Source of the DNA: an uncultured Sphingomonas sp.
GTDB lineage: Bacteria > Pseudomonadota > Alphaproteobacteria > Sphingomonadales > Sphingomonadaceae
Assembly: GCF_913774285.1 (NCBI RefSeq)
Contig: NZ_CAJYHX010000028.1
Span: 310,001 to 374,000 of the forward strand
Reading direction: 5' to 3'
Length of the DNA stretch: 64,000 nt
Shown here: piece by piece, positions 41,231 to 50,394 of the stretch
Layout of the letters: each line of letters opens with the position of its first letter
How positions within the stretch are numbered: the first letter of the stretch is position 1
Notes under the pieces: generated by a model
Databases searched by the model: none
Told to the model about the DNA's origin: nothing
Seen by the model: the letters and a program-made list of their open reading frames with translations, nothing else
Translations under genes and position numbers: made by a program

Positions 41231-43707
41231 GCCAGCACGAGTCCTGCCGCGCGCAGCGGCTCCGCACCGTGCAGGAAGTAGCGGCGCGCCACCGCTTCGG
41301 AGAGGCTCCACAACCGCGACTGGAGATCGGCGAGCCAGGCATCGTCGATCGTCGTCGCGCGTGCGGTGACCAGCGTGGCGGCGAGCCCGCGCGCCTGTTC
41401 CTGCTGCGGCTCGGCGAGGCCATCGTCGGAGAGTACCGGCAGCGCGTTCAGGTGCGCCGAGATCGCCGCCGCCTGGAAGGCCAGCCCGCGCGGATTGCCG
41501 GGATCGAGCGCGAGCAGGTCGAGCACCGGCACTCGGGCGATGCCGGTGAGGTAGCGCTGGCGATAGCTGATCTGGCTGTCGGCGAGGTCGAGCAGGGTCG
41601 AGAGATCGTCGGCGGTCGCCTCCGGCCCGCCGAGCGCGCGGAGGAAACCGATCGTCGCCAGCGCGCGCTCAATGCGGCGCCCGAGATCGTGGAAGCGCCA
41701 CGCATCGGTGCGGCCCATATGCTCGCCGGCCTGCCCCGCCAGCGCCGAATAGCGACGCTGCAGCGATCCGGCCCGATCAAGCAGCACGCCGCGCTCGGGG
41801 AAGGGCGCGTCGAGCAGGCGGATCAAGTCTGCGGAGAGCCGGTCGCGCGAGACTGCGCCGATCGAGCGCGCCTGGCGATTGATCGCGCGGACGCTGGTGA
41901 AGCCCTCGGTCGATTCGAGCGCGGTGCGGGCGAGCTGCGTCAGGTCCTGCCGCTTGAGGCCGCGCGGGGCGGGGGCGGCACCTGCCGTGACGACCAGCTG
42001 GGCGAGGCGATCCACCGTCTCCGCCGAGAGCGCCGCGCCTGTATCCGCGCTGATCGAGTGGCCGAGGAGCACGCGCAGCACCGACAGCAGCGCCTCGCCG
42101 CGCTCCAGATAGCGGCCGAGCCAGAACATGTTGTCCGCCACGCGGCTGGGCAGCGTGCCGGGGTTGCGGCGCAGCTGGGTCGAATCGCCCGAGGGGAGCA
42201 GCGACACCGGCGCGACCGGATCGGGCCCGTGGATGCAGACATCGGCGGACCAGCTGCCTTCGCCCATCACCGCGGCGCGGGCATCGGCATGCTCGCCGAT
42301 CCGGGCGAAGCCGCCGGGCAGCACGGTCCAGGTACCCGCCGCATCGCGCGCGGCGAAGACACGGAGCGTGAAGGGTCGGGGCGCGAGCCGATCCTCGGCG
42401 ACGAAGGGCATGGTCGAGAGGCAGACGACTTCCTGCCCGACATAATCCTGCGGACGGCGGCTGAGATCGTCGCGCAGCGCCGCCCGCGCGGCCTCGTCGA
42501 GATGCGCGCCGAGCACCGCCTTGCCCTCGGGCAGGCCCAGCGGCGGGGTGCCGAAGGCGGGGGCGACCAGCATATGATCGAGGTTTGCCGCGACATGCGC
42601 CGCCTCGGCCGCCTGGCCGCACCACCAGGTGGCGATGTTGGGCAGGCGTAGCGGCTCGCCGAGCAGGATCTCGCTGAGCCGCGGCAGGAAGGCGGCGAAG
42701 GCCGGTGCCTCGATCAGCCCCGCGCCCGGCGCATTGGCGATCACGACATTGCCGGCGACGGTCGCGTCGATCAGCCCGGCAACGCCGATCGTCGAATGCG
42801 AATCGAGCGCGAGCGGATCGAGATAGCGCGGGTCGAAGCGGTGCCAAAGCGCATCCACGCGCTTCAGCCCGGCAATGGTGCGGACATAGACGCGGTCGTC
42901 GAGCACCGCGAGATCGGCGCCCTCGACCAGCAGGAAGCCCAGATACCGCGCGAGATGCGCCTGCTCGGCATAGCTGGCGGTGAAGCGGCCGGGGGTGAGC
43001 AGCGCCATGCGCGGCTCGGCGCGGCGGCAGGCGGCGGCGATGCCGTCGCGGAACGCGGCGAAGAAGGGGGCGTGGCGCTCGATGTTGAGCCGGCTCTGGA
43101 GGCCGCCGAGCGTCCGCGCCATCGCCAGCCGGTTCTCCAGCGCATAGCCGGCCCCGGCTGGTGCGCGGAGATGGTCGGCGAGCACCCGCCAATGGCCGTC
43201 GGGGCTGCGGCACAGGTCAAACGCGACGAAGTGGAGATGATGCTCGCCCGGCGGGGTCAGGTGCGTCAACGGACGCAGGAAGAACGGGCTGCCGGTGAGC
43301 AGCGCGGCAGGCAGGTGGCCGTCGGCGATCAGCCGGGTCGGGCCGTACAGGTCCTGGAGCAGCCGCTCCATCAGGTCGGCGCGTTGGGTGACGCCGGCCT
43401 CGATGCCGCGCCATTCACTCTGGCCGATCAGCAGCGGCACGGGGGAAAGCGGCCAGGGGCGCTCCTCGCCCTCGTCGCCGATGCGGTAGCCGGTGCCGAT
43501 ATCCTCGGCATGGCGATGCGCGCGTTCGCGGGCGATCGTCAGCCCGTCGCCGGAAAGTCCGGCCAGTTCCTCGAACAGCGCGCTCCAGGGTGGTCCGGAT
43601 TCCGCGCACAGCACGTCGCCGGCGGGTGCATGACCGCAATAGTCGGCGATCCAACGATCGGCGATCGTGCCCGCGTCGAACAATCCCGCCTCGGCAAGGC
43701 TGGCCAC
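41227..43707 (-). CDS. Fusion: circularly permuted ATP-grasp + alpha-E domain protein
   Basis: An 826-residue protein joining two families that are often separate genes. Residues about 1-475 match the circularly permuted ATP-grasp (DUF404/DUF407 type): FLRPLTHLTPPGEHHLHFVA, DHLRAPAGAGYALENRLAMA, TPGRFTASYAEQAHLARYLG, VYVRTIAGLKRVDALWHRFD and NAPGAGLIEAPAF. From about 520 on comes the helical alpha-E domain (DUF403): NMFWLGRYLERGEALLSVLR, then LGRRIERALATIGFLRALGG. The start GTG 43707 has GGGAAG seven bases upstream; the frame is open further. With the coupled transglutaminase this looks like a peptide or amide-bond forming unit, a prediction from domain theory rather than experiment. Confidence 0.85.
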   Translation of the reverse strand: MASLAEAGLFDAGTIADRWIADYCGHAPAGDVLCAESGPPWSALFEELAGLSGDGLTIARERAHRHAEDIGTGYRIGDEGEERPWPLSPVPLLIGQSEWRGIEAGVTQRADLMERLLQDLYGPTRLIADGHLPAALLTGSPFFLRPLTHLTPPGEHHLHFVAFDLCRSPDGHWRVLADHLRAPAGAGYALENRLAMARTLGGLQSRLNIERHAPFFAAFRDGIAAACRRAEPRMALLTPGRFTASYAEQAHLARYLGFLLVEGADLAVLDDRVYVRTIAGLKRVDALWHRFDPRYLDPLALDSHSTIGVAGLIDATVAGNVVIANAPGAGLIEAPAFAAFLPRLSEILLGEPLRLPNIATWWCGQAAEAAHVAANLDHMLVAPAFGTPPLGLPEGKAVLGAHLDEAARAALRDDLSRRPQDYVGQEVVCLSTMPFVAEDRLAPRPFTLRVFAARDAAGTWTVLPGGFARIGEHADARAAVMGEGSWSADVCIHGPDPVAPVSLLPSGDSTQLRRNPGTLPSRVADNMFWLGRYLERGEALLSVLRVLLGHSISADTGAALSAETVDRLAQLVVTAGAAPAPRGLKRQDLTQLARTALESTEGFTSVRAINRQARSIGAVSRDRLSADLIRLLDAPFPERGVLLDRAGSLQRRYSALAGQAGEHMGRTDAWRFHDLGRRIERALATIGFLRALGGPEATADDLSTLLDLADSQISYRQRYLTGIARVPVLDLLALDPGNPRGLAFQAAAISAHLNALPVLSDDGLAEPQQEQARGLAATLVTARATTIDDAWLADLQSRLWSLSEAVARRYFLHGAEPLRAAGLVLA

Positions 43708-43931
43708 AGCTGCTTCCCTTTCTCGGCCGCGGTGATGGGCGAAACGATGGTGCCATGCAACACGGGAGATGTGCGGGACTGTCTCAGCCGAGCTTGGCGA
43801 GCGCCTCGTCCAGGGTAACAACCCGGCAAGGCCGCGTGTGTTGCACCCGCGCAGAGGAGAATCTGGTTCACGGGGGCAGTGTGCCCACCGTACCCAGCGG
43901 CGCGAGGCTGTTTTAGCGGCTGCGTGCCGCG

Positions 43932-46445
43932 TTACAGATCAGGGAGCGTCTGGTCGGCCGTACCCCATCCTCGAAGCGCCCGGCTGCCCGCGCGCTCGAT
44001 CAGCACGGCGGCATCCTGGATGGTGAAGGCGTGGGCGCTGTCGATGCTCCTAAGTTCGGTCCAGGTGACGGGCGTTGCCACCGGCGCATTGGCTCGCGCG
44101 CGGGCGACATAGGGGAGCACGGCGGTCGCGCCGCGCTGGTTGCGCAGATAGTCGATGAAGATGCGGCCGACGCGATTCGCTTTCTTGAGATTGGCGGTGA
44201 AGCGCTCGGGCTCGGCCTGGGCGAGCGCGCGGGCGAAGCGTTCGCAGAAGCTCTTCGCCGCCGGCCACTCGGCCTGCGGCACCAGCGGCACCACCACGTG
44301 CACCCCCTTGCCGCCGGAGAGCATCGGCCAGCTGGTGAGGCCGATCTCGGCCAGCTGCTCCTTCAGATGCTCGGCGGCCTTCTTGACCACTTCGAAGTCG
44401 AGGCCCTCGTCGGGATCGAGGTCGAACACCAGCCGGTCGGGCTTCTCGACATCGGCGACGCGCGATCCCCAGCCATGGAATTCGATCGATCCCATCTGCA
44501 CGCAGGCCAGCATGCCGTCGACGTCCGAGACGTAAAGATAGGGCTGGGTCGATCCGTCCTTCTCGCGAATATCGACATGATGGACCTGCTCGCCGAAACT
44601 GCCCGCGTCGTGCTTCTGGAAGAAGCATTGCTTGGCGCGCCCCTGTGGACAGCGGACCAGGCTGATCGGGCGCTCGGCCAGCCAAGGCAGGGCGATGGGA
44701 GCGACGGCGGCATAATAGTCGGCGAGATCGCCCTTGGTGAGCTTCGATTCAGGGAAGATCACCCGGTCGCGGCTGCTGATCTTGATGGTGGACGGCGCGG
44801 CCTCCGGCAGGTCCGCGGGTTCTTCGGCGACCACCGCATCGGCGGGCTTGTCCTCGCGCAGGCCGAGGAAGCTGGCGTGGCGGACGACCTTCTCGGCGGT
44901 GAACTCGACAAAGGCGATCTCGGCGACCAGCTCGGGCTTTACCCAATGCGCGCCGCGCGCCTCGGGGCGGGGGACCTTGGCTGCCGGTTTCTCGGCGGCG
45001 AGGCCATCGAGGCGTTCGCGCATCGAGAGCAGCGTTTCGGTGTTGAACCCGGTGCCGACCTTGCCCGCATAAACGAGTCCGTCGGGGCCGTTCAGCCCGA
45101 GCAGCAGCGACTTGAAGCCCCGCCCGCGCGCGGTGGAGGCGGTCCAGCCGAGAATGACGAATTCCTGGCGGTGCGTGCATTTGATCTTGAGCCACGCCTT
45201 GCTGCGGGTACCGCGATAGGGCGCATCGGCGCGCTTCGAGACGACGCCCTCGAAGCCCTCGCGGCACATGCTTTCGAACAGCTTCTCGCCCTGGCCGATG
45301 ATGTGCTCGGAGAAGCGGATGCGATCGTCGGCGCCGTCGAGCAGCGCGCGCAAGCGCTCCTTGCGCTCGATCTGGGGGAGGGGGGTGAGATCCTCGCCAC
45401 CCTCGGCGAGCAGGTCGAAGGCGAAGCAGAGCAATCCCTCGCCGCCTGCGGAGATCGCTTCCTGCAAGGTGGAGAAATCGGGTTTGCCGTCCTGCATGGC
45501 GACGATCTCGCCGTCGACCAGCGCGCCGGGGGGCAGGGTGGTGGCGGCTTCGGCGATGCCGGGAAACTTCTCGGTCCAGTCGAGGCCGGAGCGGGTGTAG
45601 ATCTTCGGCCCGTCGGCGCCGGTGGCGATCAGCGCGCGGTAGCCGTCGTACTTGATCTCGTGGAGCCACTGATTGCCGGTGGGTACGGTGTCGACCAGCG
45701 TGGCGAGCTGCGGCTGCTGGAACGCTGGCGCCTTCGATCCTCCCCGGGACTTTCGCGCTTTCGCTCCCCTCCCGCTTGCGGGAGGGGCCGGGGGAGGGGC
45801 TGATGTGGAAGAAGCGCTGCGAGGTTTCAGCCCCTCCCCCGACCCCTCCCGCGAGCGGAGCGCTGGCTTTTTCGCCTCGGCGATCTCCTGCATCGTGCGG
45901 CCGGTGGTGACGCTGGTCAGCCCGGTTTCCACCAGCTCGTCCGTGGCGCCCGCATACGCATCATCGATCTTGCGCAGCAGCCAGTTCTCGGCCTTCTCCT
46001 TGCCGCGCGGCTTGAGGCGGATCAGCAGCCATTCGCCGTTCATCCGCTCGCCGTGCAGCACGAAGTGGAGATGGCCCTTTTCCAGGTCCTTGGCGCTCTT
46101 GCCCGGCACCGGCTCCCAGCTGCCGGTATCCCACAGCATTACCGTGCCGCCGCCATATTCGCCCTTGGGGATCGTCCCCTCGAAATCGGCATAGGAGAGC
46201 GGATGGTCCTCGGTGCGCACCGCGAGCCTTTTCTCGTCGGGATCAAGGCTGGGCCCGCGCGTGACCGCCCAGCTTTTGAGCACGCCGTCCACCTCCAGCC
46301 GGAAGTCCCAGTGCAGCCGGGTCGCGTCGTGCTTCTGGACGATGAAGCGGTTGCCGCCGGTCTTGGCGACCTTGCCGGCGGGCTCCGACGTCTTGGCGAA
46401 GTCGCGCTTGGCATTGTAGCGGGCGAGGCTGTCGGTATCAGGCAC
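43932..46445 (-). CDS. ligD: ATP-dependent DNA ligase LigD (end-joining)
   Basis: An 837-residue three-domain repair ligase. A phosphoesterase domain (residues about 29-165: FIVQKHDATRLHWDFRLEVD, HPLSYADFEGTIPKGEYGGG) is followed by the ligase core with catalytic K265 in LHEIKYDGYRA and by a primase-polymerase domain near the end with LVFDLDPDEGLDFEVV. Residues about 195-228, between the first two domains, are Pro/Ser/Gly-rich and encoded by an inverted palindrome pair. It works with Ku in non-homologous end joining; the start overlaps the ku stop by 8 bases. Confidence 0.95.
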   Translation of the reverse strand: MPDTDSLARYNAKRDFAKTSEPAGKVAKTGGNRFIVQKHDATRLHWDFRLEVDGVLKSWAVTRGPSLDPDEKRLAVRTEDHPLSYADFEGTIPKGEYGGGTVMLWDTGSWEPVPGKSAKDLEKGHLHFVLHGERMNGEWLLIRLKPRGKEKAENWLLRKIDDAYAGATDELVETGLTSVTTGRTMQEIAEAKKPALRSREGSGEGLKPRSASSTSAPPPAPPASGRGAKARKSRGGSKAPAFQQPQLATLVDTVPTGNQWLHEIKYDGYRALIATGADGPKIYTRSGLDWTEKFPGIAEAATTLPPGALVDGEIVAMQDGKPDFSTLQEAISAGGEGLLCFAFDLLAEGGEDLTPLPQIERKERLRALLDGADDRIRFSEHIIGQGEKLFESMCREGFEGVVSKRADAPYRGTRSKAWLKIKCTHRQEFVILGWTASTARGRGFKSLLLGLNGPDGLVYAGKVGTGFNTETLLSMRERLDGLAAEKPAAKVPRPEARGAHWVKPELVAEIAFVEFTAEKVVRHASFLGLREDKPADAVVAEEPADLPEAAPSTIKISSRDRVIFPESKLTKGDLADYYAAVAPIALPWLAERPISLVRCPQGRAKQCFFQKHDAGSFGEQVHHVDIREKDGSTQPYLYVSDVDGMLACVQMGSIEFHGWGSRVADVEKPDRLVFDLDPDEGLDFEVVKKAAEHLKEQLAEIGLTSWPMLSGGKGVHVVVPLVPQAEWPAAKSFCERFARALAQAEPERFTANLKKANRVGRIFIDYLRNQRGATAVLPYVARARANAPVATPVTWTELRSIDSAHAFTIQDAAVLIERAGSRALRGWGTADQTLPDL
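45766..45862. repeat. Inverted pair of CCCCTCCCGC palindromes inside ligD
   Basis: Unit A at 45766-45803 starts CCCCTCCCGCTTGCGGGAGG and runs on to GGGGCTGA. Unit B at 45829-45862 starts CAGCCCCTCCCCCGACCCCT and ends in a CCGCGAGCGG half-stem with two changes. They are about 25 bases apart and in frame with the ligase gene on the minus strand. The first 22 bases of unit A match unit A at 27003 base for base. Confidence 0.85.
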
Positions 46446-47304
46446 GCTTCTTCGCCGCCGGTTTCTTGGCCGGTGCCTTCTTCGCCGGCGCCTTGGCTTT
46501 GGCGGTTGGCTTGGCGTCGCCGGTGTTGAGCGACTTCTTCAGCGCCGCCATGAGGTCCACCACGTTCGATCCGCGCTCGTCCGGCTTGTCCGGATCTTCC
46601 AGGATCTTGGCGCCCTTGGCCTTTTTCTTCTTCTCGATGAGGTCGCGCAGCGCGTCGACATAGCGGTCGTGAAAGCCCTTGGGATCGAACTTGCTAGCCT
46701 TCTTGTCGATCAGCGTCTGGGCCAGGTCGAGCAGCTCGGGGTCGGGCTCGCTGTCGGGGATCTCGCGGAAATAGCCCTGCGCCTTCTGCACCTCGTCGGC
46801 ATAGCGCAGCGTCTCCAGGATCATGCCGCGGCCGCAGGGCTTGAGGCTTACCACATATTCGCGCCCGCGCATTGCCAGCTGGCCGAGCCCGACCTTGCGC
46901 GCCCGCCGCAGCGCCTCGCGCAGCACGATGAACGCCTCCTCGGCGAGATCGTCGGCCGGCACCACGAAATAGGGGCGTTCGTAATAGAGCACGTCGATTT
47001 CGTCGGCGTCGACGAACTGGGTCAGCTCCAGCGTCTTGCGCGATTCGAGCTTCACCGCGTCGATCTCGTCCTGTTCGAGCAGGACATATTCGCCCTTCTC
47101 GACCTCATAGCCCTTGACGATCTCGTCGGGCTCGACCGCGCCGACGCCGGGGGCGACCTTCTCATACTTGATCCGCTGGCCGCTCGGTTCATGGATCTGG
47201 TGGAACGCGATCTGCGCGCCGGATTTGGTGGCGGTGTAGATCTCGACGGGAATCGAAACGAGGGCCAGCCGGATCTGTCCCTGCCAATAGGCGCGTGCGG
47301 CCAT
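46438..47304 (-). CDS. ku: Non-homologous end-joining protein Ku
   Basis: A 288-residue bacterial Ku that threads onto DNA ends and recruits LigD. Core marks: ARAYWQGQIRLALVSIPVEI, SGQRIKYEKVAPGVGAV, KGYEVEKGEYVLLEQDEIDA, FVDADEIDVLYYERPYFVVP and ALRRARKVGLGQLAMRGREY. The tail from about residue 265 is Lys/Ala/Pro-rich (KAKAPAKKAPAKKPAAKKRA), the DNA-bridging extension seen in many bacterial Ku proteins. GAGGAG before ATG 47304 decides the start. Confidence 0.96.
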   Translation of the reverse strand: MAARAYWQGQIRLALVSIPVEIYTATKSGAQIAFHQIHEPSGQRIKYEKVAPGVGAVEPDEIVKGYEVEKGEYVLLEQDEIDAVKLESRKTLELTQFVDADEIDVLYYERPYFVVPADDLAEEAFIVLREALRRARKVGLGQLAMRGREYVVSLKPCGRGMILETLRYADEVQKAQGYFREIPDSEPDPELLDLAQTLIDKKASKFDPKGFHDRYVDALRDLIEKKKKAKGAKILEDPDKPDERGSNVVDLMAALKKSLNTGDAKPTAKAKAPAKKAPAKKPAAKKRA

Positions 47305-47401
47305 GCGGAAGTCTCCTCGTTGCAGGCCCGATTCAATTCCCCAAAGGTCAGTCTGTTCCGCCCATCGCAACGGCGGCGTTTAGGCTGTAGAGGCAGACCC
47401 C

Positions 47402-47980
47402 ATGAGCACCGACCCCTTCGCGCTTTTCCACACCTGGTACACCGAGGCGCGTACCACCGAGATCAACGATTCCAACGCCATGGCGCTTGCCACGGCGGAT
47501 GCCGAGGGGCGCCCGTCGGTGCGGATGGTGCTGCTGAAGGGTTATGACGAACGCGGTTTCGTCTTCTACACCAACCGCGAGAGCCGCAAGGCGGGCGACC
47601 TCGCCGCCAACCCGCATGTCGCGCTGCTCTTCCACTGGAAGTCGCAGCGCCGCCAGATCCGTATCGAAGGGCCGATCGCCTTCGCCAGCGACGCGGAGTC
47701 GGACGCCTATTTTGCCAGCCGCAGCCGCGATTCGCAGCTCGGTGCCTGGGCCTCGGACCAGTCGCGTCCGCTTGATTCCCGCGCCACCTTCGAGGCGCGC
47801 TTCGCCGAGGTGCAGGCGCGGTTCGACGGGCAGCCGGTGCCGCGCCCGCCGCACTGGGGCGGCTACCGCGTAACGCCCGAGCGGATCGAATTCTGGCTCG
47901 ACCGCGAACATCGCCTGCACGAGCGCCGCGTGTTCACGCGCGCCGGCGAGGGCTGGCAAGAAGGCATGCTCTACCCATGA
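47402..47980 (+). CDS. pdxH: Pyridoxamine 5'-phosphate oxidase
   Basis: Makes pyridoxal 5'-phosphate with FMN. The 192-residue protein has MALATADAEGRPSVRMVLLK, GFVFYTNRESRKAGDLAANP, ALLFHWKSQRRQIRIEGPI, AWASDQSRPL and WGGYRVTPERIEFWLDREHR, with the closing HERRVFTR substrate segment. It is divergent from ku and overlaps the cation efflux gene by four bases (ATGA). Confidence 0.95.
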   Translation: MSTDPFALFHTWYTEARTTEINDSNAMALATADAEGRPSVRMVLLKGYDERGFVFYTNRESRKAGDLAANPHVALLFHWKSQRRQIRIEGPIAFASDAESDAYFASRSRDSQLGAWASDQSRPLDSRATFEARFAEVQARFDGQPVPRPPHWGGYRVTPERIEFWLDREHRLHERRVFTRAGEGWQEGMLYP

Positions 47981-48909
47981 GCAATCTCGCGCGCCGCGCG
48001 GCGATCGCCAGCGTGTGCAGCGCGCTCTTCCTCGGCGCGCTCAAATCCTATGCGGCGGTGAAGACGGGCTCCGTCGCGGTGCTCGCCAGCCTTGCCGATT
48101 CGGGGCTCGATCTCGTCGCCTCCCTGGTCACGCTGGGCGGGGTGCACTGGGCCTCGCAGCCGGCGGACGACGAGCATCGCTTCGGCCATGGCAAGGCCGA
48201 GGCGCTGGCGGCGCTGTTCCAGGTGGTGATCATCGCTATCTCGGGCTTCGCCATCCTGCTGCGCGCGGTGCAGCGATTGGTGCAGAGCGAGACCAGTGCG
48301 CACCCGGCGGACGGCATCGCCGTTTCGGTCGTCGCGATCCTCGTGACGCTGGCGCTGACCGAGTATCAGCGCCGCGTGATCCGCCAGACCGGCTCGATCG
48401 CGATCACCACGGACAGCATCCATTACAGCTCGGACCTGTATCTCAACGCCGCCGTGATCGGCGCGCTGGTGTGCGAGAGCTATCTGGGCCTCACGGGCGC
48501 GGACCCGGTGTTCGGCATCGCCATTGCCTTCTGGCTGCTCTGGGGGGCGTGGCGCGCCTCGGTCGCCGCCATCGACCAGCTGATGGACCGCGAATGGCCC
48601 GAGGAGAAGCGTCGCCGCTTTGTCGAGATCGCGGCCGAACACCCCGAGCTTAAGAGCCTGCACGACCTGCGCACCCGCACCAGCGGCAACCGCGATTTCG
48701 TGCAGTTCCACGTCAGCATGCGCCCTTGCATGACCATCGCCGAGGCGCACGACGTGGTCGAGCGGCTGGAGGGCGCGTTGGGCGAGGCGTTCCCCGACAC
48801 CGAGATCCTGATCCATGTCGATCCGGACGGCCATGTCGACGAGCCGGACAACGCGATGGCCGAGACCAATCTGCTGGACGACAGCGGCCCACAAACCATC
48901 GGACAGTAA
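47977..48909 (+). CDS. Cation diffusion facilitator (FieF-like) metal efflux protein
   Basis: A 310-residue proton antiporter for divalent metals. Six helices; metal site residues in SLADSGLDLVASLV (DxxxD) and SIHYSSDLYLN (HxxxD). HRFGHGKAEALAALFQ is the conserved family motif, and the C-terminal cytosolic domain contains HDLRTRTSGNRDFVQFHV. It resembles zinc/iron exporters, but specificity is not readable. Confidence 0.92.
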   Translation: MSNLARRAAIASVCSALFLGALKSYAAVKTGSVAVLASLADSGLDLVASLVTLGGVHWASQPADDEHRFGHGKAEALAALFQVVIIAISGFAILLRAVQRLVQSETSAHPADGIAVSVVAILVTLALTEYQRRVIRQTGSIAITTDSIHYSSDLYLNAAVIGALVCESYLGLTGADPVFGIAIAFWLLWGAWRASVAAIDQLMDREWPEEKRRRFVEIAAEHPELKSLHDLRTRTSGNRDFVQFHVSMRPCMTIAEAHDVVERLEGALGEAFPDTEILIHVDPDGHVDEPDNAMAETNLLDDSGPQTIGQ

Positions 48910-48964
48910 CAATCGGGCGGACGACTCCCTATCTGTGCGACCCATCGCTCCAGGAGTCGCCGTT

Positions 48965-50134
48965 TTGCATGCCCCCCATCCCACTGCCCGGCTCGGTCGC
49001 GGCCTGACCTTCGCCATGGCGGCGGCGGCGGGCATCGCGGTTGCCAATATCTATTACAACCAGCCGATGCTGGGCATCATCGAGCGCGACCTGCCCGGCC
49101 AGCCCGCGGGGCTGGTGCCGACGGCGACCCAGCTGGGCTATGCGGCGGGCCTGTTCCTGCTCGTGCCCCTGGGCGATCTGCACGAGCGCAAGCAGTTGAT
49201 CGTGCTCCAGTTCCTGGTGCTGGCGGCGGCGCTGGTGGGCGCGGCGGTGGCACCCAATGCCTGGATGCTGATCGGCGCGTCGCTGCTGGTGGGGGCGGCG
49301 GCGAGCGTCGCGCAGCAGATCGTGCCCTTTGCCGCGCATCTCGCCGATCCGGCGCGGCGCGGGCAGACGGTGGGGACGGTAATGGCGGGCCTGCTCTGCG
49401 GCATCCTGCTCAGCCGGACGCTGTCCGGCTTCGTCGGCACACATCTGGGGTGGCGCGAGATGTTCTGGCTGGGCGTGCCGCTGGCGCTCGGCACCGCGGC
49501 CGTGATGGCGTGGCGGTTGCCGCGCAGCGCGCCCGAGGCGACGCTCGGCTATGGCGCGCTGCTCGGCTCGCTGGGCGGTCTGTGGCGCGAATTCCCGGCG
49601 CTGCGGCTGGCGGCGATCACCCAGGCGCTGCTCTTCGCCGGGTTCACGGCGTTCTGGACGATTCTCGCGCTTTATCTGGAGACGCCGCGCTTCCGGCTCG
49701 GTGCGGACGTGGCGGGGCTGTTCGGCGTGGTCGGCGCGGCGGGCATCCTCGGCGCGCCGCTGGCAGGCCGGATTGCGGACAAGAGCGGCCCGCACCGGGT
49801 GGTGCTGCTCGGCGCGCTGCTCGCGGTGGCGAGCTGGCTGCTGTTCGGATTGTGGGTCAGCATCGTCGCGCTGGTGATCGGCGTGGTGGTGCTCGACTTC
49901 GCGGTGCAGAGCGCGCTCGTCTCCAACCAGCACATCATCTTCGCGCTGCGCCCCGAGGCGCGGGCGCGGCTCAACACGGTGCTGATGGGATCGATGTTCC
50001 TCGGCGCCTCGGCCGGCTCCGCCACCGCTACCTTCGCCTGGGGAATGGGTGGATGGACCGGCGTGGCGCTGCTCGGCGGCGGCCTGTCGCTGATTGCCGC
50101 ACTGCTCCAGGTTATGAATCGCCGGAAAGGCTGA
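48965..50134 (+). CDS. MFS transporter (Bcr/CmlA-like efflux)
   Basis: A 389-residue twelve-helix transporter. AVANIYYNQPMLGIIERDLP and LGYAAGLFLLVPLGDLHERK (motif A) are typical of a proteobacterial drug-efflux group; SNQHIIFALRPEARARLNTV sits before helix 11. The likely start is TTG 48965, because AGGAG at 48952-48956 lies eight bases before it and no ATG in frame has such a site until the first helix. Confidence 0.85.
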   Translation: MHAPHPTARLGRGLTFAMAAAAGIAVANIYYNQPMLGIIERDLPGQPAGLVPTATQLGYAAGLFLLVPLGDLHERKQLIVLQFLVLAAALVGAAVAPNAWMLIGASLLVGAAASVAQQIVPFAAHLADPARRGQTVGTVMAGLLCGILLSRTLSGFVGTHLGWREMFWLGVPLALGTAAVMAWRLPRSAPEATLGYGALLGSLGGLWREFPALRLAAITQALLFAGFTAFWTILALYLETPRFRLGADVAGLFGVVGAAGILGAPLAGRIADKSGPHRVVLLGALLAVASWLLFGLWVSIVALVIGVVVLDFAVQSALVSNQHIIFALRPEARARLNTVLMGSMFLGASAGSATATFAWGMGGWTGVALLGGGLSLIAALLQVMNRRKG

Positions 50135-50191
50135 AAGCCGGGGGAACAGCCGCCGCTGCGTGTCGTTAGCCCGGGCATCAGGAGAAGCGCG

Positions 50192-50371
50192 ATGCCCGAT
50201 CCGGACGACCAGACCCGCACCCAGCCCCGCCCCAACCTTTCGACCGAACCCGGCGAGAAAGGCGAGAAGGGCGGCACCAGCACCCAGCCGCGGCCCAACA
50301 TCTCCACCGAGCATCAGCGGGAGGGCGATGCCGCCCATCCCAGCGACACGCTCGATCGCGGCCAGTCCTGA
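50192..50371 (+). CDS. Short hydrophilic protein with a duplicated motif
   Basis: A 59-residue protein. The segment TQPRPNLSTEPGEKGEKGGT is followed by a second TQPRPNISTEHQREGDAA, so the peptide contains an internal repeat of TQPRPN-[LI]-STE. It is very hydrophilic, likely disordered, with no signal peptide. AGGAGAAGCGCG precedes the ATG. It lies between the MFS and isochorismatase-like genes in the same direction. No known family is recognised. Confidence 0.65.
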   Translation: MPDPDDQTRTQPRPNLSTEPGEKGEKGGTSTQPRPNISTEHQREGDAAHPSDTLDRGQS

Positions 50372-50394
50372 CGCATCCGCCAGGGGACGAGGCC

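Noticed and set aside
43708..43931. Gene between ligD and the ATP-grasp/alpha-E fusion
   Set aside because: Open frames there overlap known genes in other frames, are Arg/Pro-rich and have no ribosome site; the gap probably holds the promoter of the fusion gene.
44031..45803. Open frame of 590 codons antisense to ligD
   Set aside because: The sense strand carries all three LigD domains with catalytic residues; the antisense frame is a composition artefact.
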